A stretch of 64,000 nt of DNA, taken from the NCBI GenBank assembly GCA_021014325.1, contig CM037474.1, positions 5,993,130 through 6,057,129 on the forward strand, read 5' to 3'. The DNA is from Plazaster borealis (taxonomy: Eukaryota > Echinodermata > Asteroidea > Forcipulatida > Labidiasteridae). This document shows positions 45,865 to 56,511 of the stretch, in pieces. The notes beneath the pieces were generated by a model. The model saw only the letters and a program-made list of their open reading frames with translations, made no database searches and was not told the DNA's origin. The position numbers and the translations under genes were made by a program. Position 1 is the first letter of the stretch; each line of letters begins with the position of its first letter.

Positions 45865-46240
45865 TTAAAGGAACATTACAGAATTGGTTTTTGCTAACAA
45901 ACCAGTTGCTGGCAGTGTAAGCACTTTATATAATCCACCATTAACATAAACTGACAAACCTGTAGAAGTTTGAGATCGATCGGCCATCTGGGTCACGAGA
46001 AAATAGTGAAAAACCGATTACACATTTGCATGTGTTATACAATTCATGAATAAAACGCTCATGAGCGATAAACTCCAATCGGAAATTATTTTTATTTATT
46101 TCTCATCAAATATGGCATTTCAGACAGAAATATTTCTAGGGATGTTTTCTACTATCATCATCATTAGACTGTGTAAGTTTTATGTAAATCTGTGATCTTA
46201 AAGAAAACGTTAATTACCCGGTTCTGTAACATTCCTTTAA
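45865..46240 (+). mobile_element. TTAA-MITE family D
   Basis: Ends TTAAAGGAACATTACAGAAT and GGTTCTGTAACATTCCTTTAA (last 20 bases considered) are inverted, with TTAA duplicated. The interior (GAGATCGATCGGCCATCTGG, TGGCATTTCAGACAGAAATA) is distantly like family C. Confidence 0.87.
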
Positions 46241-46270
46241 GCAGCTATTTAAGAAATTGGGCTTCGGTAT
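46241..46270 (+). repeat. Right copy of the 30-bp duplication
   Basis: GCAGCTATTTAAGAAATTGG to TCGGTAT, between TTAA (46237-46240) and TTAA (46271-46274). Confidence 0.82.
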
Positions 46271-46398
46271 TTAAGTAAATAGAAAATTATGGCCCTGCTT
46301 GGGATGTTTGTTGTTGAAGGGTTTATAACAAAAGCACAAAGACAAATAAATATTGTTTGGATGTTCTGAAAACGATATAATATTTGACTTAATCGCTA

Positions 46399-46541
46399 TG
46401 TATGCTCCCCAGTGAGTTGAGAAAGTTAGAAGGAATGGTCTAAAAGTATGCCTGATGAACAGGGATAAGATTGTAAAGCGTCTTGATCTAGCTTCTAGAA
46501 TATGTCCGCTTATAGGCTATATAAGAACCAGATATTATGTT
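46399..46541 (+). repeat. SINE type L, 3' fragment
   Basis: GTATGCTCCCCAGTGAGTTG, then ACAGGGATAAGATTGTAAAG and GGCTATATAAGAACCAG, matching the 3' half of the family. The tRNA head is absent. Confidence 0.7.
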
Positions 46542-47269
46542 AAATTCACTTTTGATTCCATCTTTTATAAATTATTTGATGTCATCAGGTAATACTGATT
46601 GCATTGATTACGTTGGGGATTTTCTGTGTATTGTCCAACTCAATGAATGAATACAAATAAGTTGCAAGGACAATATTTCCATTTTATAGGTGGGAGGAGG
46701 TGAACCTTGAGGAATACCCTATTTGCCCGAAAACAGGTTTTCATCAAATAGCAAAAACGGAAATTGTGTCCAAATCTTTGTGGATAAGGGAATGTCACTG
46801 GCCTTGCGGGGACAGGGGCACTGGCTTTTGTAATCCCAGGGAAGAGATGGTTGGAGTTGCGCTTCAAGCGAAGCGTGGGTTAATCCCGGAATGCATTGTG
46901 TTTATAATTATACCTCCCACTTATGTTTGTTGGGGGTGGGGGAGGGATTCGCTTTTCCCCCCGCCAATGCTTGTAGGAGCTGATTCTACTGAACTCTATT
47001 AACCCATACAATGTTTAATTCTCAGATCAGAAAAGATCGTAAAATAATTATTCTGAAGGTAAAACTGCAACGTTAAATTATTTTACAAGCCCACTTTGAT
47101 ACCAAAGTATACTCGTTTTCGATTACAAACATACTTTAAAAATCTCTGTTTTATAACCCTAACCACCCCAGGCCTGCCAAAATCAAACAGATGGTTTTGT
47201 TGGAATTTGGATGGTTTAGTCCTGTGAAGAGTACCCACTAAATCACAGTCCAGAAGCACAGGACCTGTT

Positions 47270-47453
47270 GGCTCGAGTATGATGGGTTGTGTACTGTTCC
47301 AGTACATAAACTGTTGGAGTATGATGGGTTGTGTACTGTTCCAATAAGTAAACTGTTGGAGTATGATGGGTTGTGCACTGTTCCAATAAGTAAACTGTTG
47401 GAGTATGATGGGTTGTGTACTGTTCCAGTAAGTAAACTGTTAGATGGGTTGTG
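47270..47453 (+). repeat. 42-bp tandem repeat x4
   Basis: Units contain GAGTATGATGGGTTGTG and ACTGTTCCAATAAGTAAAC. The plus strand stays open with a 14-residue period (LLEYDGLCTVPISK). Probably fortuitous. Confidence 0.9.
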
Positions 47454-47589
47454 GAAGCTTTCTGGTAGAAATGCTTAGGGGGTTAGGGTTTTAAGGATAA
47501 AAAGGTGTGTCAAACTTCCTGAAAGTGTCCCGCTGAAGTACACAAAATGGTGGCCAAAGTTTTTCGTCGAGACGTCATGCATGTACCTC

Positions 47590-47638
47590 GGTCAGCCCCA
47601 AGTGACCCGCTCCACAAGCGGGGCACTTGGGGCTGACC
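47590..47638 (+). other. Strong GC-rich hairpin
   Basis: Arms GGTCAGCCCCAAGTG-A-CCCGCT and its complement: 22 positions with one A/G mismatch and a 5-nt loop. No known role. Confidence 0.75.
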
Positions 47639-47888
47639 CCGGGTGAGCCCCGAGAATGACGTCAAAGCTATTCGAACGCACCGGGGGAGGGGGGGGGGAG
47701 ACCTGGGTCGACCTTGGGAAGCTAATCGAACGCACCCTGTAGAACAACAACAACAAAGTGTGCGTTTATGTAATTAGACAATGCTTCACTTTCGTTTGAG
47801 GATTTTGTCTACAATAGCTCGTTGCTTCCTGACAAACTCCATTGTTAAAAACTTTAAGGTTTGGTCTTCTCTCCATCGGTTAGATTCT

Positions 47889-48610
47889 ACGGTTTTTCAT
47901 GATATGGTTCCTTTTTGGTTGATTGAAGAGAAGGCTAAATTCGTTCCTGATATTTTAGTTTCAGGAAACTAAATGAAAACTATATGGACCACATCCAATG
48001 ATTTTGAAAGAAAACATCAATTCTGTTACTCTATTGAGTTTCTATGGAATGATACAAAAGAGGTAGTTCTTCAATGGTTTAGGCTGGACAAATGGACTCA
48101 TTCCAATCATCTAGTTTACAAAGAAACTCATCAAATTTGTTGGTACATTAGGCCTAGTGGTTATGCAAATCTTGTAAAGTCAGTAGTAAAAGACGATTAA
48201 AAAAGGAGCATGTCACTATAGATGGTTGGTTACGTCTAAGTATAAAAAGACAAATTGATTCGCAGGAGGCCTATTATTAAATGAAGATCAGTTGAGACCA
48301 TTGATGTGCAATTACTGTGTACGGTCAAAATGCAATGCTGATTTTAGCGTCGAAACTATAGGGCACAATTTTAGAGGGGGTGGGGGGGGGGGGTCATTTT
48401 GTCTAGCCTATATAAACCAATGAAGTACTACCAGGCCTACCTCTTTTATATCATTCCATAGAAACTCAGTAGAGTAACAGAATTGATGTTTTCTTTCCAA
48501 ATCATTGGATGTGGTCCATCGAGTTTTCATCTAGTTTCCCGAAAATTATCAGGAATGTAAATTACTTTACTCTTCAATCAACCACAAGGAACTATAACAT
48601 TAAAACCGTG
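47889..48610. repeat. Inverted pair of a coding-like repeat
   Basis: Arms 47889-48090 and 48400-48610 are diverged reverse complements. Shared stretches include GGTTGATTGAAGAG, TGGACCACATCCAATGAT, GAAAACATCAATTCTGTTAC and GAGTTTCTATGGAATGAT. The left arm encodes open frames (47781-47972 and 47973-48200, containing SNDFERKHQFCYSIEFLWND); the right arm has stops. It may derive from a transposon ORF or captured gene. I do not recognise the protein. Confidence 0.7.
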
Positions 48611-49361
48611 CACCAATTTTACTAGGGGTTGCAAAACTGTAGTTTTTGTTTGCATTTTTCATAAACAAGCCTTGTTTATGAAAAGGGGCCCCCTGTCGGC
48701 GGCGCTGTCTTTATGTCATTTCCTATTTTGTGTAAGAAAGTCTGCCGTGGAGGTAACTACAAATAATTTAAATCTCAAAAGTCCTGGGGGGGGGGGGTGG
48801 GCACCGGGGGAGCATAGACATTATTTGGGGTGTACGCCCCCTCCCCGTGTCCCCCTAGTTACGCCGCTGCTTAAATGTGCAGATTTGTTTGTTTCTCTGC
48901 GCATGCTCCCAACAAGCTAACACGTTATGCAGCAGTAGTGTGGGGCTCCGACCGGGTGAGCGAAATAGTTTTACACTTTTTCGGCAGTTTTAAGTTAACA
49001 ACTTCTTAATTTGACCGAGTTATCTTGAAAACCTATTCAAAGAGAGCCAGCAAGCCAAAAACGAGACAAGATATTGGTAAAAATGACGAAAGAGAGCGCA
49101 GAAAAACGACAACTTGACACAGCCAAGTTGACAGCTAGTGGCTAGTCAGTGCAATGGCCGCCGATACTGATGTTTAACACACGTGCCAAAGGGCAAGTCA
49201 ACACAACGTTGGATTCTCGAGAAAATGAAGACAAAAAATCGACATTTAGGGAATTTTTCACCGTGTGGGTAAGCTGCAGAACGAAGTTTTTAATTATCAA
49301 TGAAGATATACGCAAGACATGAAGGAAATGTTTTTGAAAAATTAATCTTTGTTTATCAGAT

Positions 49362-49544
49362 TTGGATTGTGTTTTACTAACGTCCCTACCATCAGGGCCA
49401 GTGCAAAACATTTTGGGCTTAGATTTCGTATTCAGCCACCACTTTATTTCCCTTAATTTAGGTCAAATTTTATCCCTGTCCAGAAGGGTTGACAGAATGT
49501 TTACAGAGAGACACAGGCACTATTACAAAGTGTCAAAATCATGA
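49362..49544 (+). pseudogene. Possible Ty3/gypsy-like protease-end fragment
   Basis: A 60-codon frame contains NILGLDFVFSHH followed by a hydrophobic strand. I-L-G-x-D-F resembles the conserved C-terminal part of retroelement aspartic proteases. The catalytic DSG/DTG part is not seen, and the surroundings are full of stops. Weak evidence. Confidence 0.25.
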
Positions 49545-50169
49545 AAAAACCAACATTTTCGGGTCTAGTGGTCTTGACAACGCAGCTCGCTACACTCCAT
49601 ATTTAGTTCCTGTGGGCATGAGTGCGTGAGAGTTCCCTCCAGAGGTCAAAATTTAGCGTTTCAGCTACCAATTCCCCAAGAGGAATATTTAAAAAAGGAA
49701 ATAGTCCAACATCCTTTTAAAAAACATCCTTTAAAAAGTGGTGGCTGGATGCAGAAATCTTTCTAAAAAATCTCACTCTTAACTTCTCAACAGGCCCTAA
49801 ATACACTCTTGGATTTGGAAGTATATTTAAATCAGACTGATATCCCGTGTCCGACATTAAAGTTTTCGTCTAGCATGTCTAGGAAAAACAAATTGCACAA
49901 TCTCTCAGCTGCTGGTATCTTTAGAGAAAGAAACGACTTTTCTTGAGAAAGAGTATTGAAGAACCAAGCTTTAGGGTTCTTTTATCAAACAAGGGGCTTT
50001 CTTAAAGTTAATCCAAAAACTTGAAGTCATCAACTCAGGTGCTTGAAACAGTGTAGTCCGCCTACTCTGTACTGTACTGTCTTTCAATTAGTTGTCAGAC
50101 GCCTTTCAAATGTCAAGAGGTAATTAATGGAAGGATCTTCTTGGTGACATTCAAAACTTGAGTGTCATC

Positions 50170-50960
50170 TTTATTTATTTATTTATTTATTTATTTCCAG
50201 GCAGCACAAATCCATTACATGTGAAGTATAAATAAGACTGCAGTCTAAGACAAGCCTAAAGGATAACAAATCAAGTTTTAAAAAATCTCTATCTAAAGGC
50301 GATCTAGATGATAACAAACCTACAAAGGCACAAACAAGTTGGACTGGAGCAATCGCACCATTAAAATTTGAAAAATTCAAAGCCAATAGACATACAATTG
50401 ATTACAAATACAAAAATCTGTAGACAATTCATTAGAAACTGCCTTTTATATTATATTCTATATTCAATAAACATTTATTTCGGTATTGCCTTCACATGAT
50501 ATAATACATCATTGGTGTTTCATAAATATTAACAGTGACAGTTATAGACAGTAGCCAAAATTATTAAGGGCAAAACTTAGGATTGGGTGAAGCCTTGGCT
50601 TTTGTACCCTAACCTATTGACAGACTAGCACTGCATAAGACTCACAAAGACAAGGGACTACAAGGACAGACGAACAAATGTAGGTGTACCAACAATATAC
50701 CAAAAAGCAAGCCATCATTGAATTGACTCATACTATGAAATAATTATAATGAATATGCATTGAGTAGTAGTTGTTTTAGTTTTTTTGAAAATATAGGTAT
50801 AGAGTGATTGCAGATTTAACAGAACCATCTAAATTATTCCAGTATGAAACTCCACGTTGAACAACGCTGTTTTTATACTTTAGAGTAACAGCATGAACGA
50901 AGGGCCCGACAACAGCGCTGCAATAATTTTCCAACGTAAATTTATTCAGTTTTTAGTTAC
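50170..50960 (-). pseudogene. Decayed 3' end of a non-LTR retrotransposon
   Basis: Read on the minus strand, a short frame near 50800-50890 encodes KNSVVQRGVSYWNNLDGSVK followed by a hydrophobic stretch and a stop. The R-G-x-x-x-W-N-x-L pattern is characteristic of the extreme C-terminus of CR1/Jockey-type reverse transcriptases. About 600 bp of 3' sequence follow, ending at (AAAT)n at 50170-50202. Frameshifts are present and upstream RT domains are not recognisable. Confidence 0.5.
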
Positions 50961-51362
50961 TACAAATGTTTGTGTAAACAATTTGGAGAGAGGATGATGA
51001 AGTTGTTTCTTTTGTAAAGATGTCTTGAACGCCCTCTCGCATTCGTTATGGAAATGTCAACAGGGCTTTCCCTTAGCACTAGCCCGGCGTACATTGATGA
51101 TTGTCTAGTAAAAACTGCTACGGGCTAGTAAACACCACTTCTCAACTTGCCCTGTGGGCTACTAAAACTGTGCAACCTACTTGTGCATAATGCTCATAAA
51201 AATTCTTCCTTTTCAGATGTGAATAATAGTATTTTAAAAGATTGTTAATATATTTTTGAGTTTGAAATGTAACTTCCTTTGACTGTTAAACTGATTGTGA
51301 TTGCTACCATTAATACACCAGAAAGACATATTTATGACAATACTTGTTAAAAAACTTAAATT

Positions 51363-51490
51363 GCACTGGAAATAATGCTGAGGCCATGGAGGCCATGGCT
51401 TCTGCTGCCCTTTGCCTTGGTGCCCCTTCAGAAGTTTCCCATAGACTTTAAGATTTTCCAATAGAAGTGCCCTTTGCAAAAAGAAAATGG
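51363..51490 (-). repeat. Dispersed repeat N, copy 2
   Basis: Reverse complement of the 9779-9905 segment. Confidence 0.7.
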
Positions 51491-51780
51491 CCTTGCCCTC
51501 TCAAAGATGAATACAGGCCTGAAATCTAGACTACTAAAACTACCTGGGGGCAAGTAAAACAGTTTACCAGCCCAGAAGGCCTGGTCAAATTGCAAACAAG
51601 TTTCAGAGAGAAAGCTTGAAATGGTTAACTCACACACAAAAAACCCTGAAGATTCTTATTACTCTGATTTTACAAATAATCCAAGCAGGCTCGTCAAATT
51701 TATCGTTATATATACTTGCAAAGAAATTCATAGGCCTATTTGATAACAAATTCCCAAAAGACCATAATAATTGAAGTATT

Positions 51781-51832
51781 GCTGCATTTCAAAATCATGT
51801 TCATGCTTATGAACATGATTTTGAAATGCAGC
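51781..51832 (+). other. Perfect 24-bp hairpin, 4-nt loop
   Basis: Arms run GCTGCATTTCAAAATC... to TTCAT and back with no mismatch; the loop is GCTT. Too short for a standard pre-miRNA. Confidence 0.85.
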
Positions 51833-53420
51833 TATGCATTAATAAACTAGGCCTATATTACTAAAAAACCCAGCTTACCATTCAAATTGGATCTGACGAT
51901 TCATTACATTCTAAATGGAAGGTTTTATTCGAATACGTTCTTGTCTCTTTTTGATCCAGTGTAGGAGTGACATTTGTATCTAGGGTTATTCTTTCATCAG
52001 TAATCTGTATTTGTGACGGGTTGTACCGAGGATATTATTGTTGTATTGTATTCTGTCAAAGGTACTCTTGTGATGTAAACATCAAAGAAATCAAGAAATG
52101 AGGGCAGTAAAGCAGTAAACCAGTTTCCTCACACCTCAATTTCCTGGCGATCCAATTTTATTGCTTGCTACATCAATCATCAAATGAGTTTCACTGTTCA
52201 ATTACTTTGTGTCAGTTGCATGACAGCGCAGCTCATATATATGAGAGTAATGAAGCTGTCACATTAGTGAAGGTGTAACAATATCAATATGACACTCATT
52301 GTATCTTCAAGTCGTTCTACCTAATTGGGCACATTTTTCACAGGTGAACTGTATGTGTTTTTTTATCAAAAACAAGAGGATTGGAGTGAATGTACTTTTC
52401 AAACACTTTACATTGATTGTAAATTATATTAAAAAAAGGAGAAAAAAAGATCAACTTTCCATATATCCAGTAGGGCTCAAATTTTTTGGGGAAAATCCAC
52501 ATAGCTCACTGCATAATTGTTACTGGACCAGAAATTCTTTTTACATGACCAGAATCAAAAAGAGAAAAAAAAATGTCAACACAGTTTAACATATAATACT
52601 GTTTTTAGTTGAAAAAACACTAAGGGAAGATTTATATCATTAGTTTTAAGGGTAGGCAACTGATCCATCTCAACAGAATTTTTAAAGATATGTGTCAGTC
52701 TGAAAAAACACAAGACCACCGGACTTGTCTGGTCGTGAGAAAAAATACAAGACCCTTGTCCGGTCGTGAGTTTACCGGCCCCAACGCTAAAATCTTGAGC
52801 CTGCGGTCCAGTAGTAATTTCGAGCCCTGATCCACCAATCCAGGAGGACAAGATTGGGTCTCCATCATGGGAATATGAAGCTCAGGCTGCAGTGGGGACT
52901 TAGTGTCAACTATCTAGAGCCTGGTGCGAATCCCACTCGGATCCCAATTACTGTGAAGTTTGTATTAAGGGGTTTTCAAACTTTACTAGATAAGTCTTCC
53001 TTGAGAATTGTTTTTATTTTTTTGCGAGGGTAGGAGGCCTGTAGGCTGCGATGGAGAGCAGCGATAATCGTGCAACTGTAGTCAAATCATAAACAAACAG
53101 AAATTAGAAGAGAGTCAAGATTGCTTGAACGTGATGAAAACCTGGTAGATTGAGCATGTCTTATTGCTATCTCCAGGCACAATACACTCCGGTCATTGCA
53201 CCGCTTTGGCTCCTTCCAAGTGATATCTATCTAGCACTCATCATTTTCTTATTCCCACTAAGAAAGCCCAAAAGGAACACCTTAAGTACATCCGTGATCT
53301 CAAGCTATCTCAGTCTAAAATCTTCTGGTCTGGAAGGACACCCCCCCTTATTCTTCTCTATGAAGCTGTCTTTTTAATTGATTTGTTCTCTGATTTTTTT
53401 TTCCCCTTCTTCTTAATTAG

Positions 53421-53534
53421 ACTCCAGCGACTGCACCTGCGAAAATGGAGGTACATGTACCGTGAGAGACAACTACCTTATCTGTCTGTGTCCGGATGAT
53501 TTCACCGGTGAACGATGCCAGTACATTGGCAGAC
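53421..53534 (+). CDS. Exon encoding the first EGF-like domain
   Basis: The 114-nt exon (37 full codons, phase 1/1) follows a pyrimidine-rich stretch ending TTCTTAATTAG and ends at a GTGAGT donor. It has the six-cysteine EGF pattern: [11 protein letters not shown], then [14 protein letters not shown]. The C-x-C-x-NGGTC start and the C-x-C-P-x-x-FTGxxC end are diagnostic of EGF-like modules. The first two cysteines are separated by one residue, giving a compact N-terminal loop. No Ca-binding D-x-D/N-E motif precedes it. It is extracellular, C-terminal to the LDLa module. Confidence 0.95.
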
Positions 53535-53717
53535 GTGAGTATTTTACGAGACATTCCCCGAAGGTGGTTTATCAACGGTTACCCTTTGGTTTGGTGTGAC
53601 CTTTGCTGTTTGAGATTTTGCCTGAATACAGATAGCAAATAACATTCCAGTTTTAGACACTGGATGTTAAGCAACTTAAATTTGGAGAAGTTGGCTGATG
53701 TTTTGTTTGGGTCACAG

Positions 53718-53744
53718 ATGTGGATATGACTAAGTTCCTAAATG
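53718..53744 (+). CDS. 27-nt micro-exon linking two EGF modules
   Basis: A 27-nt segment lies between GGGTCACAG and a strong GTAAGT donor, only 183 nt after the previous donor. It is phase 1/1 and adds nine residues (H-VDMTKFLN, with the last base joining the next exon to give G). Inclusion or skipping keeps the frame, so it could be an optional cassette lengthening the linker between the EGF domains. The acceptor has a weak pyrimidine tract. It has no domain signature; support comes from paired splice sites, phase and position. Confidence 0.6.
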
Positions 53745-53831
53745 GTAAGTACCATGGTTTGTTAAATGCAGTCCTAAATTCACCTTTGAATAACCATAAA
53801 TGAAAGCGAACAGAAATATACTGTATATTTA

Positions 53832-54901
53832 GTCTCTACCCAACACTGTCTCTTTCTCCTTGGTCTCTACCCAGCACCGTTTCCTTCTCCTGAGTCTCTA
53901 CCCAGCACCGTCTCCTTCTCCTAAGTCTCTACCAAACACCGTCTCCTTCTCCTAAGTCTCTACCAAACACCGTCTCCTTCTCCTAAGTCTCTACTCAACT
54001 CTGTCTCCTTCTCCTAAGTCTCTACCCAACTCCGTCTCCTTCTCCTCAGTCTCTACCCAACTCTGTCTCCTTCTCCTCAGTCTTTACCCAACTCCGTCTC
54101 CTACTCCTCAGTCTCTACCCAACTCCGTCTCCTACTCCTCAGTCTCTACCCAACACCGTCTCCTTCTCCTAAGTCTCTACCCAACTCCGTCTCCTTCTCC
54201 TCAGTCTCGACCCAAATCCGTCTCCTTCTCCTCAGTCTTTACCCAACTCCGTCTCCTTCTCCTCTGTCTCTACCCAACTCTGTCTCCTACTCCTCAGTCT
54301 CTACCAAACACCGTCTCCTTCTCCTAAGTCTCTACCAACTCCGTCTCCTTCTCCTAAGTCTCTACCCAATTCCGTCTCCTTCTCCTCAGTCTCTACCCAA
54401 CACCGTCTCCTTCTCCTCAGTCTCTACCCAACTCTGTCTCCTTCTCCTAAGTCTCTACCCAATTCCGTCTCCTACTCCTCAGTCTCTTCCCAACACTGTC
54501 TCCTTCTCCTCAGTCTCTACCCAACTCCGTTTCCTTCTCCTAAGTCTCTACCCAATTCCGTCTCCTTCTCCTCAGTCTCTACCCAACACCGTCTCCTTCT
54601 CCTCAGTCTCTACCCAACTCCGTCTCCTTCTCCTAAGTCTCTACCCAATTCCGTCTCCTTCTCAGTCTCTACCCAACACCGTCTCCTTCTCCTCAGTCTC
54701 TACCCAATTCTGTCTCCTTCTCAGTCTCTACCCAACTCCGTCTCCTTCTCCTAAGTCTCTACCCAATTCCGTCTCCTTCTCAGTCTCTACCCAACACCGT
54801 CTCCTTCTCCTCAGTCTCTACCCAACTCCGTCTCCTTCTCCTAAGTCTCTACCCAATTCTGTCTCCTTCTCCTCAGTCTCTACCCAACTCCGTCTCTTCT
54901 C
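53832..54901 (+). repeat. 31-bp pyrimidine-rich minisatellite (~34 units)
   Basis: Units read roughly TCTCTACCCAACTCCGTCTC plus CTTCTCCTMAG. The plus strand is almost pure pyrimidine except for the terminal AAG or CAG. It begins 87 bp after the micro-exon, and each unit resembles a 3' splice site. A few units lost 3 bp (CTTCTCAG). Confidence 0.95.
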
Positions 54902-55087
54902 CCATATCAACTAACCCTGCATCACCTGATACTACAATATTTGTTTTGACATCTTGCATGCCATGTTAATTTACTGTTGTCCCTGCCACCCTTTCCTCCC
55001 ACCCCAAACCCCACCCTCTCCCTACAACCCTTCCCTCATCCCTCCTATCTAAACCAACCATCCAAAGGCTCCTAAATAATTCAACTT

Positions 55088-55545
55088 CCTCATCGGTGCA
55101 TTGTCTGGTGGTTAACACACCTGACTTGCCTGTGGATATGTTTTTTTTACAAAGGACTTGGAAAGCAAAGATTTATTTTAATTTTATGACCTTTAAAGAT
55201 AAACAATTTTGGTGCCTGCTCTAATGTTCTTTTACAGTTTGGTTGTTATCAATCTCTCTCTACTTTTGTGATTTTTGCATACTATTTCTTGTATCTATTT
55301 AAGATTGCCTGTTATAATTTTGAGTTTAATGTATTTTGTAACATGTGCCCGTTTTAAAGTTTTATCCCTGTGTATTTTCTTTGTAACTATGCTTTTTGAT
55401 TTAATCACGATCCTTTTCCTGTGCTGATAAATTTTGTATCACGATAATGTTAACTTTTCCCGTAATTCAACCTTTAGTTGCTATGGAGAATGTTATTATG
55501 AATTTTATATTGAATATTGTATATATATAATAAAACATATTCTCT
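55088..55545 (+). repeat. SINE type P, copy 1
   Basis: Head fragment TGCATTGTCTGGTGGTTAAC, then a long body with ATGACCTTTAAAGATAAACA, TTTTGTGATTTTTGCATACT and a 3' end at ATATATATAATAAAACA. Part of the tRNA-like head is deleted. Confidence 0.72.
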
Positions 55546-55616
55546 AACCCCGTTGCAATTTTGTTCCAACCCTTCCCTTCCTCCTTATAAACCAACTATC
55601 TCCGCAACCATCTCCA

Positions 55617-55770
55617 GCTAAATCTCTCTCCTGAATAATTCAACATTGTCTAGTGGTTAACACTCCTGCTCTATAATGCTGGGTTTGTGGGTTCGAATCC
55701 CACCTGTCTAGCCTGTGGATTATGTTATTTTCATAGGAGTTGGAAAACGCTGAGTGTACTGGCTACTAAA
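55617..55770 (+). repeat. SINE type P, copy 2 (head only)
   Basis: TTGTCTAGTGGTTAACACTC, GGGTTCGAATCCCACC and TAGCCTGTGGATTATGTT. Truncated before the long body. Confidence 0.72.
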
Positions 55771-56320
55771 TAATTTAACTTGTTCACTTGGTGCATGGTC
55801 TAGCAGTTAAGACACCTGCTCTAGAATGTTGGGTTTGTGGGTTCGAATCCCACCTGTCTAGCCTGTGGATTATGTTAATTATTTCATAGGACTTGGAAAG
55901 CACTGAGGACACATTACTTATCACATGTCGATGTATCACATTTTATAACCTTTGAAGAAAAACAATATTTTATGCCTGCCCTTACATGTATGTTCCGGGC
56001 AGTTGAATATTTTTCTTGACTTTTGTGATTTTTGCATACTGCTTTTCTATCAATATTTTAGATGGCCTTTTAAGAATCATGTTTTATCAGGCCGACCCTA
56101 ATGTTCTTGCTCATTTAGTCAGTTGAATGACTTTTTTAACGTATGTCCGTTTTAAAGTGTTAAACCTCTTGTATGCTCTTTGCAATATGTTTTTTTTATA
56201 TATGCTTATTTTCTTTTTCTTTGCAGTTTTTCATTAAAATATGTTACAACATTGTAAATTTTCCCTCACTTTGACCTTGGTTTGCTATGTTAAATGATAT
56301 TTTGAATAAACCATTAACAA
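55771..56320 (+). repeat. SINE type P, copy 3 (full body)
   Basis: tRNA-like head (GTCTAGCAGTTAAGACACC, GGGTTCGAATCCCACC) and body matching copy 1 through TTTTGTGATTTTTGCATACT, TCCGTTTTAAAGTGTTAAAC and a TTTGAATAAACC end. It lies 45 bp before the second EGF exon. Confidence 0.75.
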
Positions 56321-56364
56321 ACACAACAAAATAATATTATTACCTTCTTATCATTTCTTTGCAG

Positions 56365-56511
56365 GGAAGCATGTGAGTGCAGTCATCTCCCGATGTAACT
56401 GCAAGAATGGAGGAACCTGTACGCCTACCAGCTCAGGTTTTGGCTTTGTCTGTAACTGCCTACCAGGATTTGGAGACTATGACTGCAGCCAGAATGACAG
56501 CCTGGTGCGAG
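56365..56511 (+). CDS. Exon encoding the second EGF-like domain
   Basis: The 147-nt exon (48 full codons, phase 1/1) starts after TTATCATTTCTTTGCAG and ends at a GTAAGT donor. Six cysteines fit an EGF-like fold: SRCNCKNGGTC, then FVCNCLPGFGDYDC. The C-x-C-KNGGTC start and C-x-C-LPGFG-x-x-x-C end match the first EGF module in spacing style. The C-terminal SQNDSLVR is the linker to the membrane. The last ~35 nt of this exon plus its donor have been amplified into a 44/45-bp tandem array running downstream, so this donor is followed by 15 near-copies of itself. Only this first donor gives an in-frame junction with the transmembrane exon without a stop. Confidence 0.92.

Larger units (their letters stand above)
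37579..53420 (+). other. 15.8-kb intron between LDLa and EGF exons
   Basis: The interval is bounded by a GTAAGT donor and a TTCTTAATTAG acceptor. It contains TTAA MITEs, GGGCCCAATTTCAT elements, an inverted coding-like repeat near 47.9-48.6 kb and a decayed non-LTR retrotransposon end near 50.2-51.0 kb. Parts without a listed feature (about 38470-39310, 40732-41430, 43444-44090, 46541-47270, 48610-49360 and 51500-53420) show nothing I can name beyond low-complexity tracts. Confidence 0.75.

Noticed and set aside
51781..51832. microRNA precursor
   Set aside because: 24-bp perfect stem with a 4-nt loop is too short and too perfect for a canonical precursor; no second support.
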